Assembly: GCF_006475605.1 (NCBI RefSeq)
Contig: NZ_ML636837.1
Coordinates: 141,468-205,467, forward strand
Length of the DNA: 64,000 nucleotides
Direction of reading: 5' to 3'
Origin: Asticcacaulis tiandongensis
Lineage (GTDB): Bacteria; Pseudomonadota; Alphaproteobacteria; Caulobacterales; Caulobacteraceae
Of the stretch, positions 1-8,565 are shown piece by piece; within the stretch, counting starts at the first letter, position 1, and every line of letters begins with the position of its first letter. A program made the position numbers and the translations under genes. The notes below the pieces were generated by a model. That model did not search any database and was not told the DNA's origin. It saw only the letters and a list, made by a program, of their open reading frames with translations.

Positions 1-600
1 GTTACATTCAGCGTATAGGTACGAAGCGTCGTGCCGTCTTCGGCGGTTACCACCACAGGGATGGCATTGAGGCCAACGTTAAGCGGGATGGCTGCCGAGG
101 TCTGACCGGAGGCCACCGTCGTGCCATTGACCGTCAGGGTAGCGTTGGCATCTGCTGCCGCTGGCGTCAGGGTCAGGCTGGTGACGGTATTGGCCACCGT
201 GGCGCTGTAGCTGGTCGTGCCGGACGCAAAGGCCGGTGACAGTGTGCCCTCACTGAGCGTCAGACCTGACAGGCTGGCGTCAGTCGAAAGCGCTTCACGC
301 GTTACATTCAGCGTATAGGTACGAAGCGTCGTGCCGTCTTCGGCGGTTACCACCACAGGGATGGCATTGAGGCCAACGTTAAGCGGGATGGCTGCCGAGG
401 TCTGACCGGAGGCCACCGTCGTGCCATTAACCGTCAGGGTAGCGTTGGCATCTGCTGCCGCTGGCGTCAGGGTCAGGCTGATGACGGTATTGGCCACCGT
501 GGTGCTGTAGCTGGTCGTGCCGGACGCAAAGGCTGGTGACAGTGTGCCCTCACTGAGCGTCAGACCCGACAGACTGGCGTCGGTAGAGGCCGCAGGAACC
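1..600. repeat. Two tandem 300-bp repeats inside the surface protein gene
   Basis: Bases 1-300 and 301-600 align without gaps and differ at only a few positions (for example near 429, 481, 503 and 534). Each copy encodes one cadherin-like beta-sandwich unit of 100 residues. The 600-bp end differs more, where the preceding domain begins. The array may continue beyond the left edge of the window. Confidence 0.9.
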
Positions 601-3600
601 ACAGTCAGGCTATAGGCCACATCACCCGTCGCCAGATTCGCATCTGAAGCCGTAATCGTGAAGTTGAAAGTGCCCGAAGCCGTGGGGGTGCCGCTGATGA
701 TGCCACTTGTCGTGTTCAACGATAGGCCAGTCGGTAAGGCACCGCTTTTAATGACATAACCATAGGGTGCCGTACCGGCAGAAGCCGTCAGGGTGACACT
801 ATATACCGTTCCTGCAACCGCTTCGGGCAGGTTACCCGCTGCGGGAGTCACCGTCAGGGTCGGGGCCGTCACCGTGATCCACACCGGCGGGCTCGAACTG
901 AATACCAGACCGCCCTTTGAGGCAGAGAAGAACAGGCGATCCTGACCGGAGAAGCCGGGATTAGGGGTATAGAGAATAGTCGCCCCGGACACGGTGGCCG
1001 TGCCGTTTTGCGGCGCCACATAGATGCTGAAGCTGTCAGGCGTCTCACCCAGTGTATCGGGTACAATGACATTGTCGACGCTGTTGGCGGCGACGGTTGC
1101 AAAGCTTTCCTGAGCCTGATTGCTCTGGGTATAGGTAAAGCCACCGCTCAGGGTAAAGCTGTCGACCGGTGTAGTCACCACAACATCAGCCGTACCCACC
1201 GTACCCGAAGGCACCACAACGGTAATCTGGTTGTCGCTGTCGACATTATAGCTGAGGGCCGCCTTGCCACCAATGGTAACCGATGTGGCTCCGGTAAGAT
1301 GGCTGCCGCTGATAACCGTCGTCGAACCGCCCAGGTTGCCGCCCGTGCTGGGCATCAGACCGGAGATCTGCGGTGCCGCAAGGCCCACCGTGATATCCTG
1401 CTGAACCTGCGTAGCCGCTGCATATGTGCCGTCACCGGCCTGATTGGCGTTCAGGGTACAGGTACCTGCGCCATTAAACGTCACTGTGCCGCCGGTAAGC
1501 GAACAGATCGCCACCGAACCGGCATCCACCGTAATCACAGGCGTCAGGCCAGAGGTTGCCGAAGCCGAAACCGCATAGGTGTCACCGACAACTGCACCCA
1601 CAGGCGCTGTCGAAATGAAGAGCAGGGACTGGGGTAACTTATTAACCGTCAGCGCCGCGCCTGTAGAGGTCGCGTTCGGAGCCGCCTCACCCGTAACAAC
1701 GACACGATAGACATAGCCGTTCATATCGGCTGTGGCACCGGTGATTGTCAGCGCTTCCGTTGTTGTGCCGCTATAGACACTGTCATCGCCGATATTGCTG
1801 TAGCCCGCGCCCTTATTCACCTGCCACTGATAGCCCATGGCGTTACTGACACTCACTGAAAAGCTCGTATTGGCTCCCACTGCAATTGTTGAATCTACCG
1901 GCTGGCTCGTAATCGAAGGCGGTGAATTAACCGTCAGAACTACGCCGGTAGAGGTCGCCGCCGGTAGTGCCGCACCCAGAACCACGACACGATACATATA
2001 GCCATTCATACCCCCCGTAGCGCCGGTGATGCTCAGGGTCGATGTCGTCGCACCGCTATAGACACTGTCATCGCCGATATTGGTGTAGCCTGCGCCCATA
2101 TTCACCTGCCACTGATAGTCTGTGGCATTCGTGGCGGTCACCGAGAAGCTTGTATTGTCACCTGCACCAATCGTCGAGGCCGAAGGCTGGCTCGTAATCG
2201 AAGGCGGTGAATTAACCGTCAGCGGCGCGCCCGTAGAGATCGCCGCCGGTGCTGCCGCACCCGTAACCACGACACGATAAACGTAGCCATTCAAACCGGC
2301 TGTGGCACCGGTGATCGTCAGGGTCGCCGTGCCTGCGCCGCTATAGACGCCACCATTGATAACATTGGTATAGCCTGCACCCTGATCCACCTGCCACTGA
2401 TAATCTGTGGCATTCGTGGCGGTCACCGTGAAGCTTGTATTGTCACCTGCACCAATCGTCGAAGCCGATGGCTGAGACGTGATTGATGGCGGGCTGTTCA
2501 CCGTTAGCACCGCACCATTCGACGTCGCGGCAGGAGACGCAAGTCCAGTGGCTATTCCGCGGTAGGTGAAACCGTTCATATCCGCAGTAGCACCCGTAAT
2601 TGTCAGAACCGCTGTCGTAGCCCCCAAATAGACGCCACCGTCGCTGATATCGATAAAGCCGCTGCCGTCATTGACCTGCCACTGATAACTCGTGGCGTTA
2701 GACGCGGCAACGTGAAAGAGCGCGATGTCCCCGACACCAATCGTCGAGTCCGACGGCTGACCGGTAATCGATGGCGGACCCCGCACCGTCAGCGACGCAC
2801 TATTGGATGTCGCGTTAGGTGAGGCGTTCCCCGACACCACAGCACGATAGCTGTAACCATTCATACCCGCCGTAGCGCCCGTGATCGTCAGGGTCGCTGT
2901 CGTCGCCCCCGAATAGACGCCGCCGTTGTTGATGTTGGTAAAGCCTGCGCCTTGATCCACCTGCCACTGATAGGCCGTGGCATTGCTGGCTGACACGCTG
3001 AAAGTCGTATTGGCACCGGCACCAATCGTCGACGCCGATGGCTGAGACGTGATTGATGGCGGGCTGTTCACCGTCAGCGACGCACTACTGGACGTTGCGG
3101 CAGGAGACGTAACCCCCGTGGCCACAACACGATAGGTATAGCCACTCATACCCGCCGTCGCGCCCGTGATCGTCAGGGTAGACGTGGTTACCCCCGAATA
3201 AACGCCGCCATTGGCGATGTTGGTAAAGCCCGAACCGCTGTTGACCTGCCACTGGTAGCCCGTCGCATCGCTGGCCGTGACGCTGAAGGTCGTATTGCCA
3301 CCGGCGGCAATGGTCGAGGCGGAAGGCTGTGACGTGATCGCTGGGGCGGGAGGCGTAGCAGATGGCAGGCTCGTGAAGCCAAAGACAATAGTTCCAAGCT
3401 TTGCATCACCATCTTGAGTAGGGACATTGATGGTAATTTTTTTGCCGGATGCGCTGGCCGAATATGCGGCTGTATTTGAGGCGCTGCCTCCCTGTAGGGT
3501 TATGGATGTAATTTGTGTCAGAGTCCCACCCGAAAACTCAATGTCGAATGAAGCAACACCCCAATTTGCATCGTAAAGAGGAATTATAATAGTTATGGTG

Positions 3601-3881
3601 TTGTTAGAAGGGTTTATATCGAGCAGGAGCGTTCCATTATTGCCCAGATCAAATTCTGTTCCGGCGCCTACGTTGACGTTCCCTAACGCTTCAGAGCCAC
3701 CCACCGTTATCCTTGCCTGAGTGCCATTGACGTCCGCATGTGCAACAGAAATGGGAAACAGGGCCAAAATGGTGGCAACACATGCCAGCCATCCCCGCCG
3801 CGACACCTTTTGCCACCCGTCCAACACTAATTGAATAAGAACGGAAAATACGGCGGTAACGAAAGAGATCGCAGACATCAT
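1..3881 (-). CDS. Large secreted Ig-like/cadherin-like repeat protein (3' end outside window)
   Basis: The reading frame stays open on the minus strand from an ATG-ATG pair at 3881/3878 to the window edge, about 1290 codons with no stop. The N-terminus is cytoplasmic-looking, then has a hydrophobic stretch ([18 protein letters not shown]) typical of a signal peptide. A non-repetitive beta-rich domain of about 150 residues follows. Then come six Ig-like repeats of about 95 residues (each starting near ITSQPSAST and holding a YQWQV motif), a segment resembling an IPT/TIG fold ([22 protein letters not shown]), a putative Ig segment ([19 protein letters not shown]), and two 100-residue cadherin-like beta-sandwich repeats. 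This architecture is typical of secreted or surface adhesion proteins. The C-terminal anchor is not visible, so the export route is unknown. A weak AGGT precedes the start. Function beyond a surface or adhesion role cannot be claimed. Confidence 0.85.
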   Translation of the reverse strand, partial: MMSAISFVTAVFSVLIQLVLDGWQKVSRRGWLACVATILALFPISVAHADVNGTQARITVGGSEALGNVNVGAGTEFDLGNNGTLLLDINPSNNTITIIIPLYDANWGVASFDIEFSGGTLTQITSITLQGGSASNTAAYSASASGKKITINVPTQDGDAKLGTIVFGFTSLPSATPPAPAITSQPSASTIAAGGNTTFSVTASDATGYQWQVNSGSGFTNIANGGVYSGVTTSTLTITGATAGMSGYTYRVVATGVTSPAATSSSASLTVNSPPSITSQPSASTIGAGANTTFSVSASNATAYQWQVDQGAGFTNINNGGVYSGATTATLTITGATAGMNGYSYRAVVSGNASPNATSNSASLTVRGPPSITGQPSDSTIGVGDIALFHVAASNATSYQWQVNDGSGFIDISDGGVYLGATTAVLTITGATADMNGFTYRGIATGLASPAATSNGAVLTVNSPPSITSQPSASTIGAGDNTSFTVTATNATDYQWQVDQGAGYTNVINGGVYSGAGTATLTITGATAGLNGYVYRVVVTGAAAPAAISTGAPLTVNSPPSITSQPSASTIGAGDNTSFSVTATNATDYQWQVNMGAGYTNIGDDSVYSGATTSTLSITGATGGMNGYMYRVVVLGAALPAATSTGVVLTVNSPPSITSQPVDSTIAVGANTSFSVSVSNAMGYQWQVNKGAGYSNIGDDSVYSGTTTEALTITGATADMNGYVYRVVVTGEAAPNATSTGAALTVNKLPQSLLFISTAPVGAVVGDTYAVSASATSGLTPVITVDAGSVAICSLTGGTVTFNGAGTCTLNANQAGDGTYAAATQVQQDITVGLAAPQISGLMPSTGGNLGGSTTVISGSHLTGATSVTIGGKAALSYNVDSDNQITVVVPSGTVGTADVVVTTPVDSFTLSGGFTYTQSNQAQESFATVAANSVDNVIVPDTLGETPDSFSIYVAPQNGTATVSGATILYTPNPGFSGQDRLFFSASKGGLVFSSSPPVWITVTAPTLTVTPAAGNLPEAVAGTVYSVTLTASAGTAPYGYVIKSGALPTGLSLNTTSGIISGTPTASGTFNFTITASDANLATGDVAYSLTVVPAASTDASLSGLTLSEGTLSPAFASGTTSYSTTVANTVISLTLTPAAADANATLTVNGTTVASGQTSAAIPLNVGLNAIPVVVTAEDGTTLRTYTLNVTREALSTDASLSGLTLSEGTLSPAFASGTTSYSATVANTVTSLTLTPAAADANATLTVNGTTVASGQTSAAIPLNVGLNAIPVVVTAEDGTTLRTYTLNV
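1640..3349. repeat. Six tandem Ig-like coding repeats of about 285 bp
   Basis: Units begin near 3340, 3057, 2772, 2487, 2202 and 1917 (minus strand). Each encodes about 95 residues with the pattern ITSQPS-ST-IGAG-NT-FSV followed by YQWQV and a Tyr-rich strand. The copies have diverged at the DNA level much more than the 300-bp repeats at the window edge, so they are the older array. Confidence 0.85.
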
Positions 3882-4349
<468 letters not shown>

Positions 4350-4657
4350 TGAAGGTTGTGCCGATTATCACCGCATGAAAGCTGGCGATATCGGGCGTGC
4401 GTGATCCTAGAGGTCGCTCTCCTACTCACCTGAAAAAAATTTCGCAAGTGATTTTAATGATTTTGCGCATTTAATTATTGAAAATTTACATCGCAGAAGC
4501 GAACTGATAGAGGTATCGCTGTTCAGGACAAGCCACACTCATTTAAGCGTGTCTTTCAGGTGTCAGTCACCCCTAAACACGACACAAAAACTATGTTTTT
4601 AGCCAAATGCTGTGTTTAAGCGCTAGGCAAAGCGTACTCATAAAGTTATCAATTACC

Positions 4658-4694
4658 GCCGTTAAATACGGCATTCAGTCATTTTTTTGACTGA
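4658..4694 (+). promoter_or_regulatory. Twin hairpins in the leader of the OmpA-like gene
   Basis: Two adjacent inverted repeats lie 31-67 bases before the start codon. GCCGT/ACGGC (4658-4662 with 4668-4672) is followed by TCAGTCA/TGACTGA (4675-4681 with 4688-4694) with a loop of six T. The ribosome binding site AGAGAGG follows at about 4709. Hairpins in the 5' leader stabilise E. coli ompA mRNA; a similar role here is inference. The 375 bp between tRNA-Ser and this gene hold no other gene. Confidence 0.5.
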
Positions 4695-4724
4695 TCGTTC
4701 GAAGGCCAAGAGAGGGCATATATT

Positions 4725-5918
4725 ATGAAACTCAATTTGCTGGCGGGCGCTGCTCTCGCTGCAATGGTGTCAGCGACAGGCGTCGCTCACGCCCAAACCG
4801 AAGGTTGGTACGGCGCTGTCGACCTCGGCTACAACTGGAAGTCTGAGTGGAAAGCTAAGTCCGCTAACAACTATATTGATGGCGCGCCGTTTGCTTACGA
4901 CGTTTCCACCGATGATGACTGGGCTGGTTTTGCCCGTCTGGGTTACCGTTACAGCCCTAACTGGCGCGTAGAATTCGAAGGCGGTTACCGCCCTGGCGAT
5001 GTTAACGCGGCTTACGGCTTCCAACGCGACCACGGTCCTAGCAACCCAACTATCGCTCGTCCTGCTGACACAGCCCTGCTGAATGCAAACGGCACTTTTG
5101 ATCAGACGACCTTTATGGTCAACATGATCTATGATTTCGTTCCGGAATCTTCCTTCCACCCATTCGTTGGTCTCGGTGTCGGTCTGAACCGCGTGAAGGC
5201 TGACTTCACCGGCCAGTATTCGCCGGGCGACGGCGGCCGTAGCGTGACAATTGAAGGCGAAGACACTGTTGCTGCCTATCAGGCTCTGGCTGGTTTTGCC
5301 TGGGCTCTGTCTGACCGTCTGAACCTTGACTTCACCTATCGTTACCTGACGACAGAGAAGGTTTCGTTCGGTGCAACTGGCGATTATGTCCACGGTGGCG
5401 GCACCTATGCTCCGGGTGACTTCTCGGGTAAGTTCAACAACCAGACGGCAACGGTTGGTCTGCGTTGGGCGTTCGGTTCGCCGACACCTCCTCCCCCACC
5501 GCCTCCTCCTCCCCCACCACCACCGCCTCCTCCCCCACCGCCTCCTCCGCCGCCTCCGCCGCCACCTCCACCGGTTGCGTACGAAGCGCGTGAATTCACG
5601 GTGTACTTCGAATTTGATCAGTCGACCCTGACTGCCGACGCTCAGGCGATCGTCCAACAGGCCGCTGATTATTCGAAGGCTGGTAACGCAACCCGCGTTG
5701 TGGTTGTCGGTCACGCTGATACCTCCGGTTCGGCTGCCTACAACATCCGCCTGTCTGAACGTCGCGCCAAGACTGTGGCTGACGCTCTGGCCGGTCTCGG
5801 TGTTGCCGGTTCGATCCTCGCGGTTGACTGGAAGGGTGAATCGGCTCCTGCGGTTGCCACCGGCGACGGCGTGAAAGAGCCTCTGAACCGTCGTTCGACC
5901 ATCGACATCGCGTTCTAA
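4725..5918 (+). CDS. OmpA-like outer-membrane protein with polyproline linker
   Basis: This 397-residue protein starts with a clear signal peptide (cleavage after VAHA). An N-terminal beta-barrel of the OmpA/OprF-like type follows (aromatic-rich strands such as GWYGAVDLGYNW and VGLRWAFG). A run of 29 prolines at about residues 255-283 joins it to a C-terminal OmpA/MotB peptidoglycan-binding domain (VYFEFDQSTLTADA, then GHADTSG and SERRAKTVADAL). The family anchors the outer membrane to peptidoglycan. The proline run is far longer than the usual hinge and uses all four Pro codons. The start is supported by AGAGAGG about 10 bases upstream. A strong terminator follows, so it is a single-gene transcript. 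Confidence 0.93.
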   Translation: MKLNLLAGAALAAMVSATGVAHAQTEGWYGAVDLGYNWKSEWKAKSANNYIDGAPFAYDVSTDDDWAGFARLGYRYSPNWRVEFEGGYRPGDVNAAYGFQRDHGPSNPTIARPADTALLNANGTFDQTTFMVNMIYDFVPESSFHPFVGLGVGLNRVKADFTGQYSPGDGGRSVTIEGEDTVAAYQALAGFAWALSDRLNLDFTYRYLTTEKVSFGATGDYVHGGGTYAPGDFSGKFNNQTATVGLRWAFGSPTPPPPPPPPPPPPPPPPPPPPPPPPPPPPPVAYEAREFTVYFEFDQSTLTADAQAIVQQAADYSKAGNATRVVVVGHADTSGSAAYNIRLSERRAKTVADALAGLGVAGSILAVDWKGESAPAVATGDGVKEPLNRRSTIDIAF

Positions 5919-5962
5919 TCCTTAGGGATTGATGCAAAGTCGATTTCGATCGCACTAAAAAA

Positions 5963-5998
5963 GAACCCGGCCTGTAATCATACAGGTCGGGTTTTTTT
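5963..5998 (+). terminator. Rho-independent terminator of the OmpA-like gene
   Basis: The stem AACCCGGCCTGTA pairs with TACAGGTCGGGTT around a 4-base loop. It is followed by a run of T, 45 bases after the stop codon. Confidence 0.9.
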
Positions 5999-6020
5999 AT
6001 GCCGTAAATCCAGCCACAAC

Positions 6021-6058
6021 AAAAAGCCCGCCCTTCCGGGTAACGGAAGAAGCGGGCG
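6021..6058 (-). terminator. Terminator of the 43-aa small gene
   Basis: Read on the minus strand, GCCCGCTTCTTCCG pairs imperfectly with CCGGAAGGGCGGGC around TTAC and is followed by TTTTT. It lies about 20 bases after the stop of the small ORF at 6080-6211. Confidence 0.8.
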
Positions 6059-6079
6059 CAATACAGCCAAAAGCTGTGA

Positions 6080-6211
6080 TTACTTTTTCCCTAAAGGCTT
6101 ATAATCTTGAGGTCGGCTTACCGCCCGTCGCTCAGGCTTAGGACTGAGCAGCGCCCCGCCAAACAAGGCAAAAGACGTCATGGCATGCTGCTTCTTTTCG
6201 TGATCATTCAT
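6080..6211 (-). CDS. Small conserved-looking protein of unknown function, 43 aa
   Basis: A 43-residue ORF (starts MNDHEKKQHAMTSFALF, ends QDYKPLGKK) has its own ribosome binding site (GAAAGGAG, 6 bases before ATG) and its own intrinsic terminator. This is good evidence that it is a real transcription unit despite its size. It has a charged N-terminus, a short hydrophobic patch (SFALFGGALL) too short for a confident membrane helix, and a basic proline-containing tail. I do not recognise a family. The upstream intergenic region (6212-6505) is shared with the divergent retropepsin gene. Confidence 0.65.
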   Translation of the reverse strand: MNDHEKKQHAMTSFALFGGALLSPKPERRAVSRPQDYKPLGKK

Positions 6212-6403
6212 GAGGGGCTCCTTTCAACCTGTCGGTACGTACAAAGGTTAACGCGTTCGGAAATATTCCAGTGAAAACCATCCTGACACAGGCAGTTCAT
6301 CTGACAATAATTATTCTGTATCCGGAATATAAAATGCAATAAATTCCGAAAAACAAATTGATCTATATGGTATTTTTTACAATCCTATTTCCATAACAGA
6401 CAG

Positions 6404-6420
6404 ACGAAAATCATTTTCGT
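6404..6420. promoter_or_regulatory. Perfect 17-bp palindrome upstream of the retropepsin gene
   Basis: ACGAAAATCATTTTCGT is a perfect inverted repeat with a central C, 85 bases before the start at 6506. It sits in the shared AT-rich region between the 43-aa gene and the protease gene. It could be an operator; the regulator is unknown. Its core resembles AT-rich Fur-type sites only loosely. Confidence 0.4.
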
Positions 6421-6505
6421 TATGATTCACGATAAAACAACCATCCTGAACTAGACTGTCCTTATCGGCCTGAAGAGCCGTCTAAAAACAGAATGTGAGT
6501 GATGG

Positions 6506-7048
6506 ATGTCTAAGTCTGCCGTAGTTATGGCCTCGGCCATAGTGTGCGCCGTGCTGTCTGGTCTGGCGGTCGCACAGCTTGAGCGCATCGTTACTGCGCC
6601 TTCAGCCCCCGCTGTCAGCTATGCGCAGACGCACCCTGTATCCGGCAGCATCGCCGTGAATAGCGAAGCTGCGGTCATTGGCGGCATTACCGCTATCCCC
6701 AAGGCCACTGACGGCCATTTCTGGGCCGAGGCCCGCGTCAACCAAACCGTTGTGCGCTTTCTGGTGGATACCGGCGCGTCGGTCGTCGCCCTGACGCCTG
6801 AGGATGCCCGACGCCTCGGGGTGGACCCCAGCCGCCTGACCTATGACCGTGACGTTACCACAGCCATGGGCAAGACCAAGGCCGCGCATGTCATGATCGA
6901 TTCCATGGGGATCGGCCAGAGCCGAATGCAGAATGTTGAGGCGTTGGTCATACGCGATGGTCTGTCGACATCGCTTCTGGGCATGAGCTACCTCGGCCGC
7001 CTGCGCCGCTTTGAAGCGACGCCTTCAAGCCTGATCCTGCATCCTTAG
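6506..7048 (+). CDS. Retropepsin-like aspartic protease, membrane anchored
   Basis: The 180-residue protein has an N-terminal hydrophobic segment (about residues 5-24), which should act as a signal anchor to the periplasm. A single aspartic-protease domain of the bacterial clan AA type (TIGR02281-like) follows. The active-site motif is FLVDTGAS (Asp88), followed by ALTPEDARRLG and the typical C-terminal LLGMSYLGRLRRFE. Such proteases work as homodimers, each giving one Asp. No substrate is known for this group. The gene ends convergent with, and overlaps by 4 bp, the minus-strand gene at 7045. Confidence 0.85.
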   Translation: MSKSAVVMASAIVCAVLSGLAVAQLERIVTAPSAPAVSYAQTHPVSGSIAVNSEAAVIGGITAIPKATDGHFWAEARVNQTVVRFLVDTGASVVALTPEDARRLGVDPSRLTYDRDVTTAMGKTKAAHVMIDSMGIGQSRMQNVEALVIRDGLSTSLLGMSYLGRLRRFEATPSSLILHP

Positions 7049-7536
7049 TGCACCCTGCGCAAGGTTTCGGCAGACGGCTCCGGTCTGGAGACAACCGGCA
7101 GACAGAGATCGCGCAACCTGTAGCCTCGCGCCTCAAGTAGCTGCGCCATGACCAGCACCGCCAGATAAAGCGCTTCAGGCGGCTCCTTGCCCATGATCCA
7201 GCGGGCATGGGCCAAAAAACGGTCTTCATTCCCCTTTTGAGCTGCCGCGAAAAGAGCCAGCAGAGCGATCTCGTCTCGGGTCGTCTCTATATGCCCCGGT
7301 CGCCCAAGACGCAATTTCCGGAGACCTTTTGCCAACAGACTAACGATACTGTGAAACGCGAGAATGCCCTCGCTTTCCTGCCCTCCGAAAGCATGTGAAA
7401 ATTCGCGATGCAGGGTACGGCACTGCACCGAACAGGCCACGGAGGTTCTGACGGCCCATATCAGGAAATGTTCCGCATAGGATAGGGTACGAATATCGCG
7501 ATTTTCTCCGTTATCCGTCTTGATATCCGCCTGCAT
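7045..7536 (-). CDS. Hypothetical helical protein, 163 aa
   Basis: The start at 7536 (MQADIKTDNGENRD) is preferred over the upstream ATG because a purine-rich GGTAAGGGG precedes it. The upstream extension would also run through the putative operator. The protein is predicted largely helical, with Cys-containing HFLIWAVRTSVACSVQC near the N-terminus and ALYLAVLVMAQLLEARGY near the C-terminus. I do not recognise the family. It is divergent from a 53-aa gene, and the 95-bp gap holds a Fur-like box, so iron-responsive control of both is a reasonable inference. Its stop overlaps the end of the retropepsin gene by 4 bp. Confidence 0.7.
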   Translation of the reverse strand: MQADIKTDNGENRDIRTLSYAEHFLIWAVRTSVACSVQCRTLHREFSHAFGGQESEGILAFHSIVSLLAKGLRKLRLGRPGHIETTRDEIALLALFAAAQKGNEDRFLAHARWIMGKEPPEALYLAVLVMAQLLEARGYRLRDLCLPVVSRPEPSAETLRRVH

Positions 7537-7560
7537 GATATGCCCCTTACCGATATTATA

Positions 7561-7579
7561 ATTGCAATTCATTCGCAAT
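7561..7579. promoter_or_regulatory. Fur-like 9-1-9 operator between divergent small genes
   Basis: ATTGCAATTCATTCGCAAT has perfect outer arms ATTGC/GCAAT. Its right half read in reverse is ATTGCGAAT, close to Fur boxes of the ATTGCGAAT-type in proteobacteria; the left half matches that at 7 of 9 positions. It lies between the starts of the genes at 7536 (minus) and 7632 (plus). Binding by Fur is inference from the motif. Confidence 0.5.
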
Positions 7580-7631
7580 ATCATCATAATGCAGGTGGGG
7601 CAATGGGTATATGCCGTCACAGGAGGTGCAG

Positions 7632-7793
7632 ATGTCTGAGATGTCGCCCAGTCGGTTCAGTCAATATGAACTGACGCTGGAAGAAATGCTGGCCGATCCT
7701 ATTGTGCGCCTGCTGATGCAACGTGACGGCGTAAATGACGAAGACATTAAAGCCCTGATGGCCCATCAGGTGGCCACTTTACAGCGCCCCTAA
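7632..7793 (+). CDS. Small hypothetical protein, 53 aa
   Basis: The start at 7632 is chosen because a near-perfect Shine-Dalgarno AGGAGG lies 5 bases upstream. The longer frame starting at 7611 has no such signal. The acidic helical sequence contains YELTLEEMLADPIVRLLMQRDGV and ends DEDIKALMAHQVATLQRP. I have the impression that short proteins of this style recur in alphaproteobacteria, but I cannot name a function. It probably shares an operator with the divergent gene at 7045-7536, and a terminator follows at 7831. Confidence 0.7.
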   Translation: MSEMSPSRFSQYELTLEEMLADPIVRLLMQRDGVNDEDIKALMAHQVATLQRP

Positions 7794-7830
7794 GCGCAGC
7801 CCCCCTCCGTCATACTCAACCGCAACTGCA

Positions 7831-7862
7831 AAAACACGAACGACGTTTCTTCGCGTTTTTTT
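7831..7862 (+). terminator. Probable terminator after the 53-aa gene
   Basis: AAAACACGAA pairs with TTCGCGTTTT (one mismatch) around a short loop and runs into TTTTTTT. It lies about 37 bases after the stop at 7793. Confidence 0.6.
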
Positions 7863-7900
7863 ATGCGTCCTGTAGTAGGCTTGTCTTGAAACTGTAAACG

Positions 7901-7917
7901 GTAACTATTATAGTTAC
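7901..7917. promoter_or_regulatory. Perfect palindromic operator candidate upstream of yceI
   Basis: GTAACTATTATAGTTAC is an 8-1-8 perfect palindrome ending 37 bases before the YceI start codon. Its size and symmetry fit a homodimeric winged-helix repressor. The class of regulator (for example HxlR or MarR type) cannot be fixed from the site, and no such regulator gene is in this window. Confidence 0.5.
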
Positions 7918-7954
7918 GAATGTATCCTCGTTTTTTCATTTAAGGATTTTTCTC

Positions 7955-8542
7955 ATGCGTTACGGTCTCCTGAAATCTGCGGCCCTTGGCCTGACCCTTC
8001 TTGCCGGTTCTCTGGCCCCTACGGCCTTTGCTGCACCCGTTACCTATAATCTCGACGACACGCATACTGAGGTGGTGTTCAGCTGGAGCCATTTCGGTTT
8101 TTCCAACCCGACCGCAAAGTTCCAGAGCGCCAGTGGTACGCTTGTGCTTGATCAGGACAACCCTGCCGCCAGCGCCGTCGAAGTGACATTCGACATCAAC
8201 AGCATCAATTCCGGCGTGCCCGCATTCAACGATCACCTGAAATCCGCTGACTTCTTTGATGCCGCACAGTTCCCGACCGCTACCTTTAAGAGCACAAAAG
8301 TTGACGTGACCGGTGCCGACACCGCCAAGGTGACCGGCGACCTGACCATCAAAGGCGTCACCAAGCCCATCGTTCTGGATGTGAAGCTCAACAAGATCGG
8401 TGAGAATTTCAAAGGCCAGACCGTCGCCGGCTTCAGCGCCAAGGGTGAGCTGAAGCGTTCGGACTTCAATGCCGGTGCCTATGCGCCTGGCGTCAGCGAC
8501 GAAATCAAGCTTAAGATTACTGTCGAAGCGATCAAGCAATAG
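7955..8542 (+). CDS. YceI family periplasmic lipid-binding protein
   Basis: The 195-residue protein has a signal peptide (cleaved after AFA) and a YceI-like domain that starts TYNLDDTHTEVVFSWSHFGFS. Family hallmarks are LTIKGVTKPIVLDVKL and SAKGELKRSDFNAG. The fold is a lipocalin-like barrel that binds polyisoprenoids such as isoprenoid quinones. AAGGA lies about 9 bases before ATG. A perfect palindrome lies just upstream. The next gene, a ring-opening dioxygenase-like enzyme, starts 23 bases downstream, so the two are probably co-transcribed. Together they hint at a response to aromatic or quinone compounds (inference). Confidence 0.92.
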   Translation: MRYGLLKSAALGLTLLAGSLAPTAFAAPVTYNLDDTHTEVVFSWSHFGFSNPTAKFQSASGTLVLDQDNPAASAVEVTFDINSINSGVPAFNDHLKSADFFDAAQFPTATFKSTKVDVTGADTAKVTGDLTIKGVTKPIVLDVKLNKIGENFKGQTVAGFSAKGELKRSDFNAGAYAPGVSDEIKLKITVEAIKQ

Positions 8543-8565
8543 GCCTAAAGGACGCGGAGCCTGAC

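Noticed and set aside
4770-5714. 314-aa minus-strand ORF (and poly-Gly ORF 5405-5599)
   Set aside because: It is antisense to the OmpA-like gene; the polyglycine is the complement of the polyproline codons. There is no ribosome site and no family resemblance.
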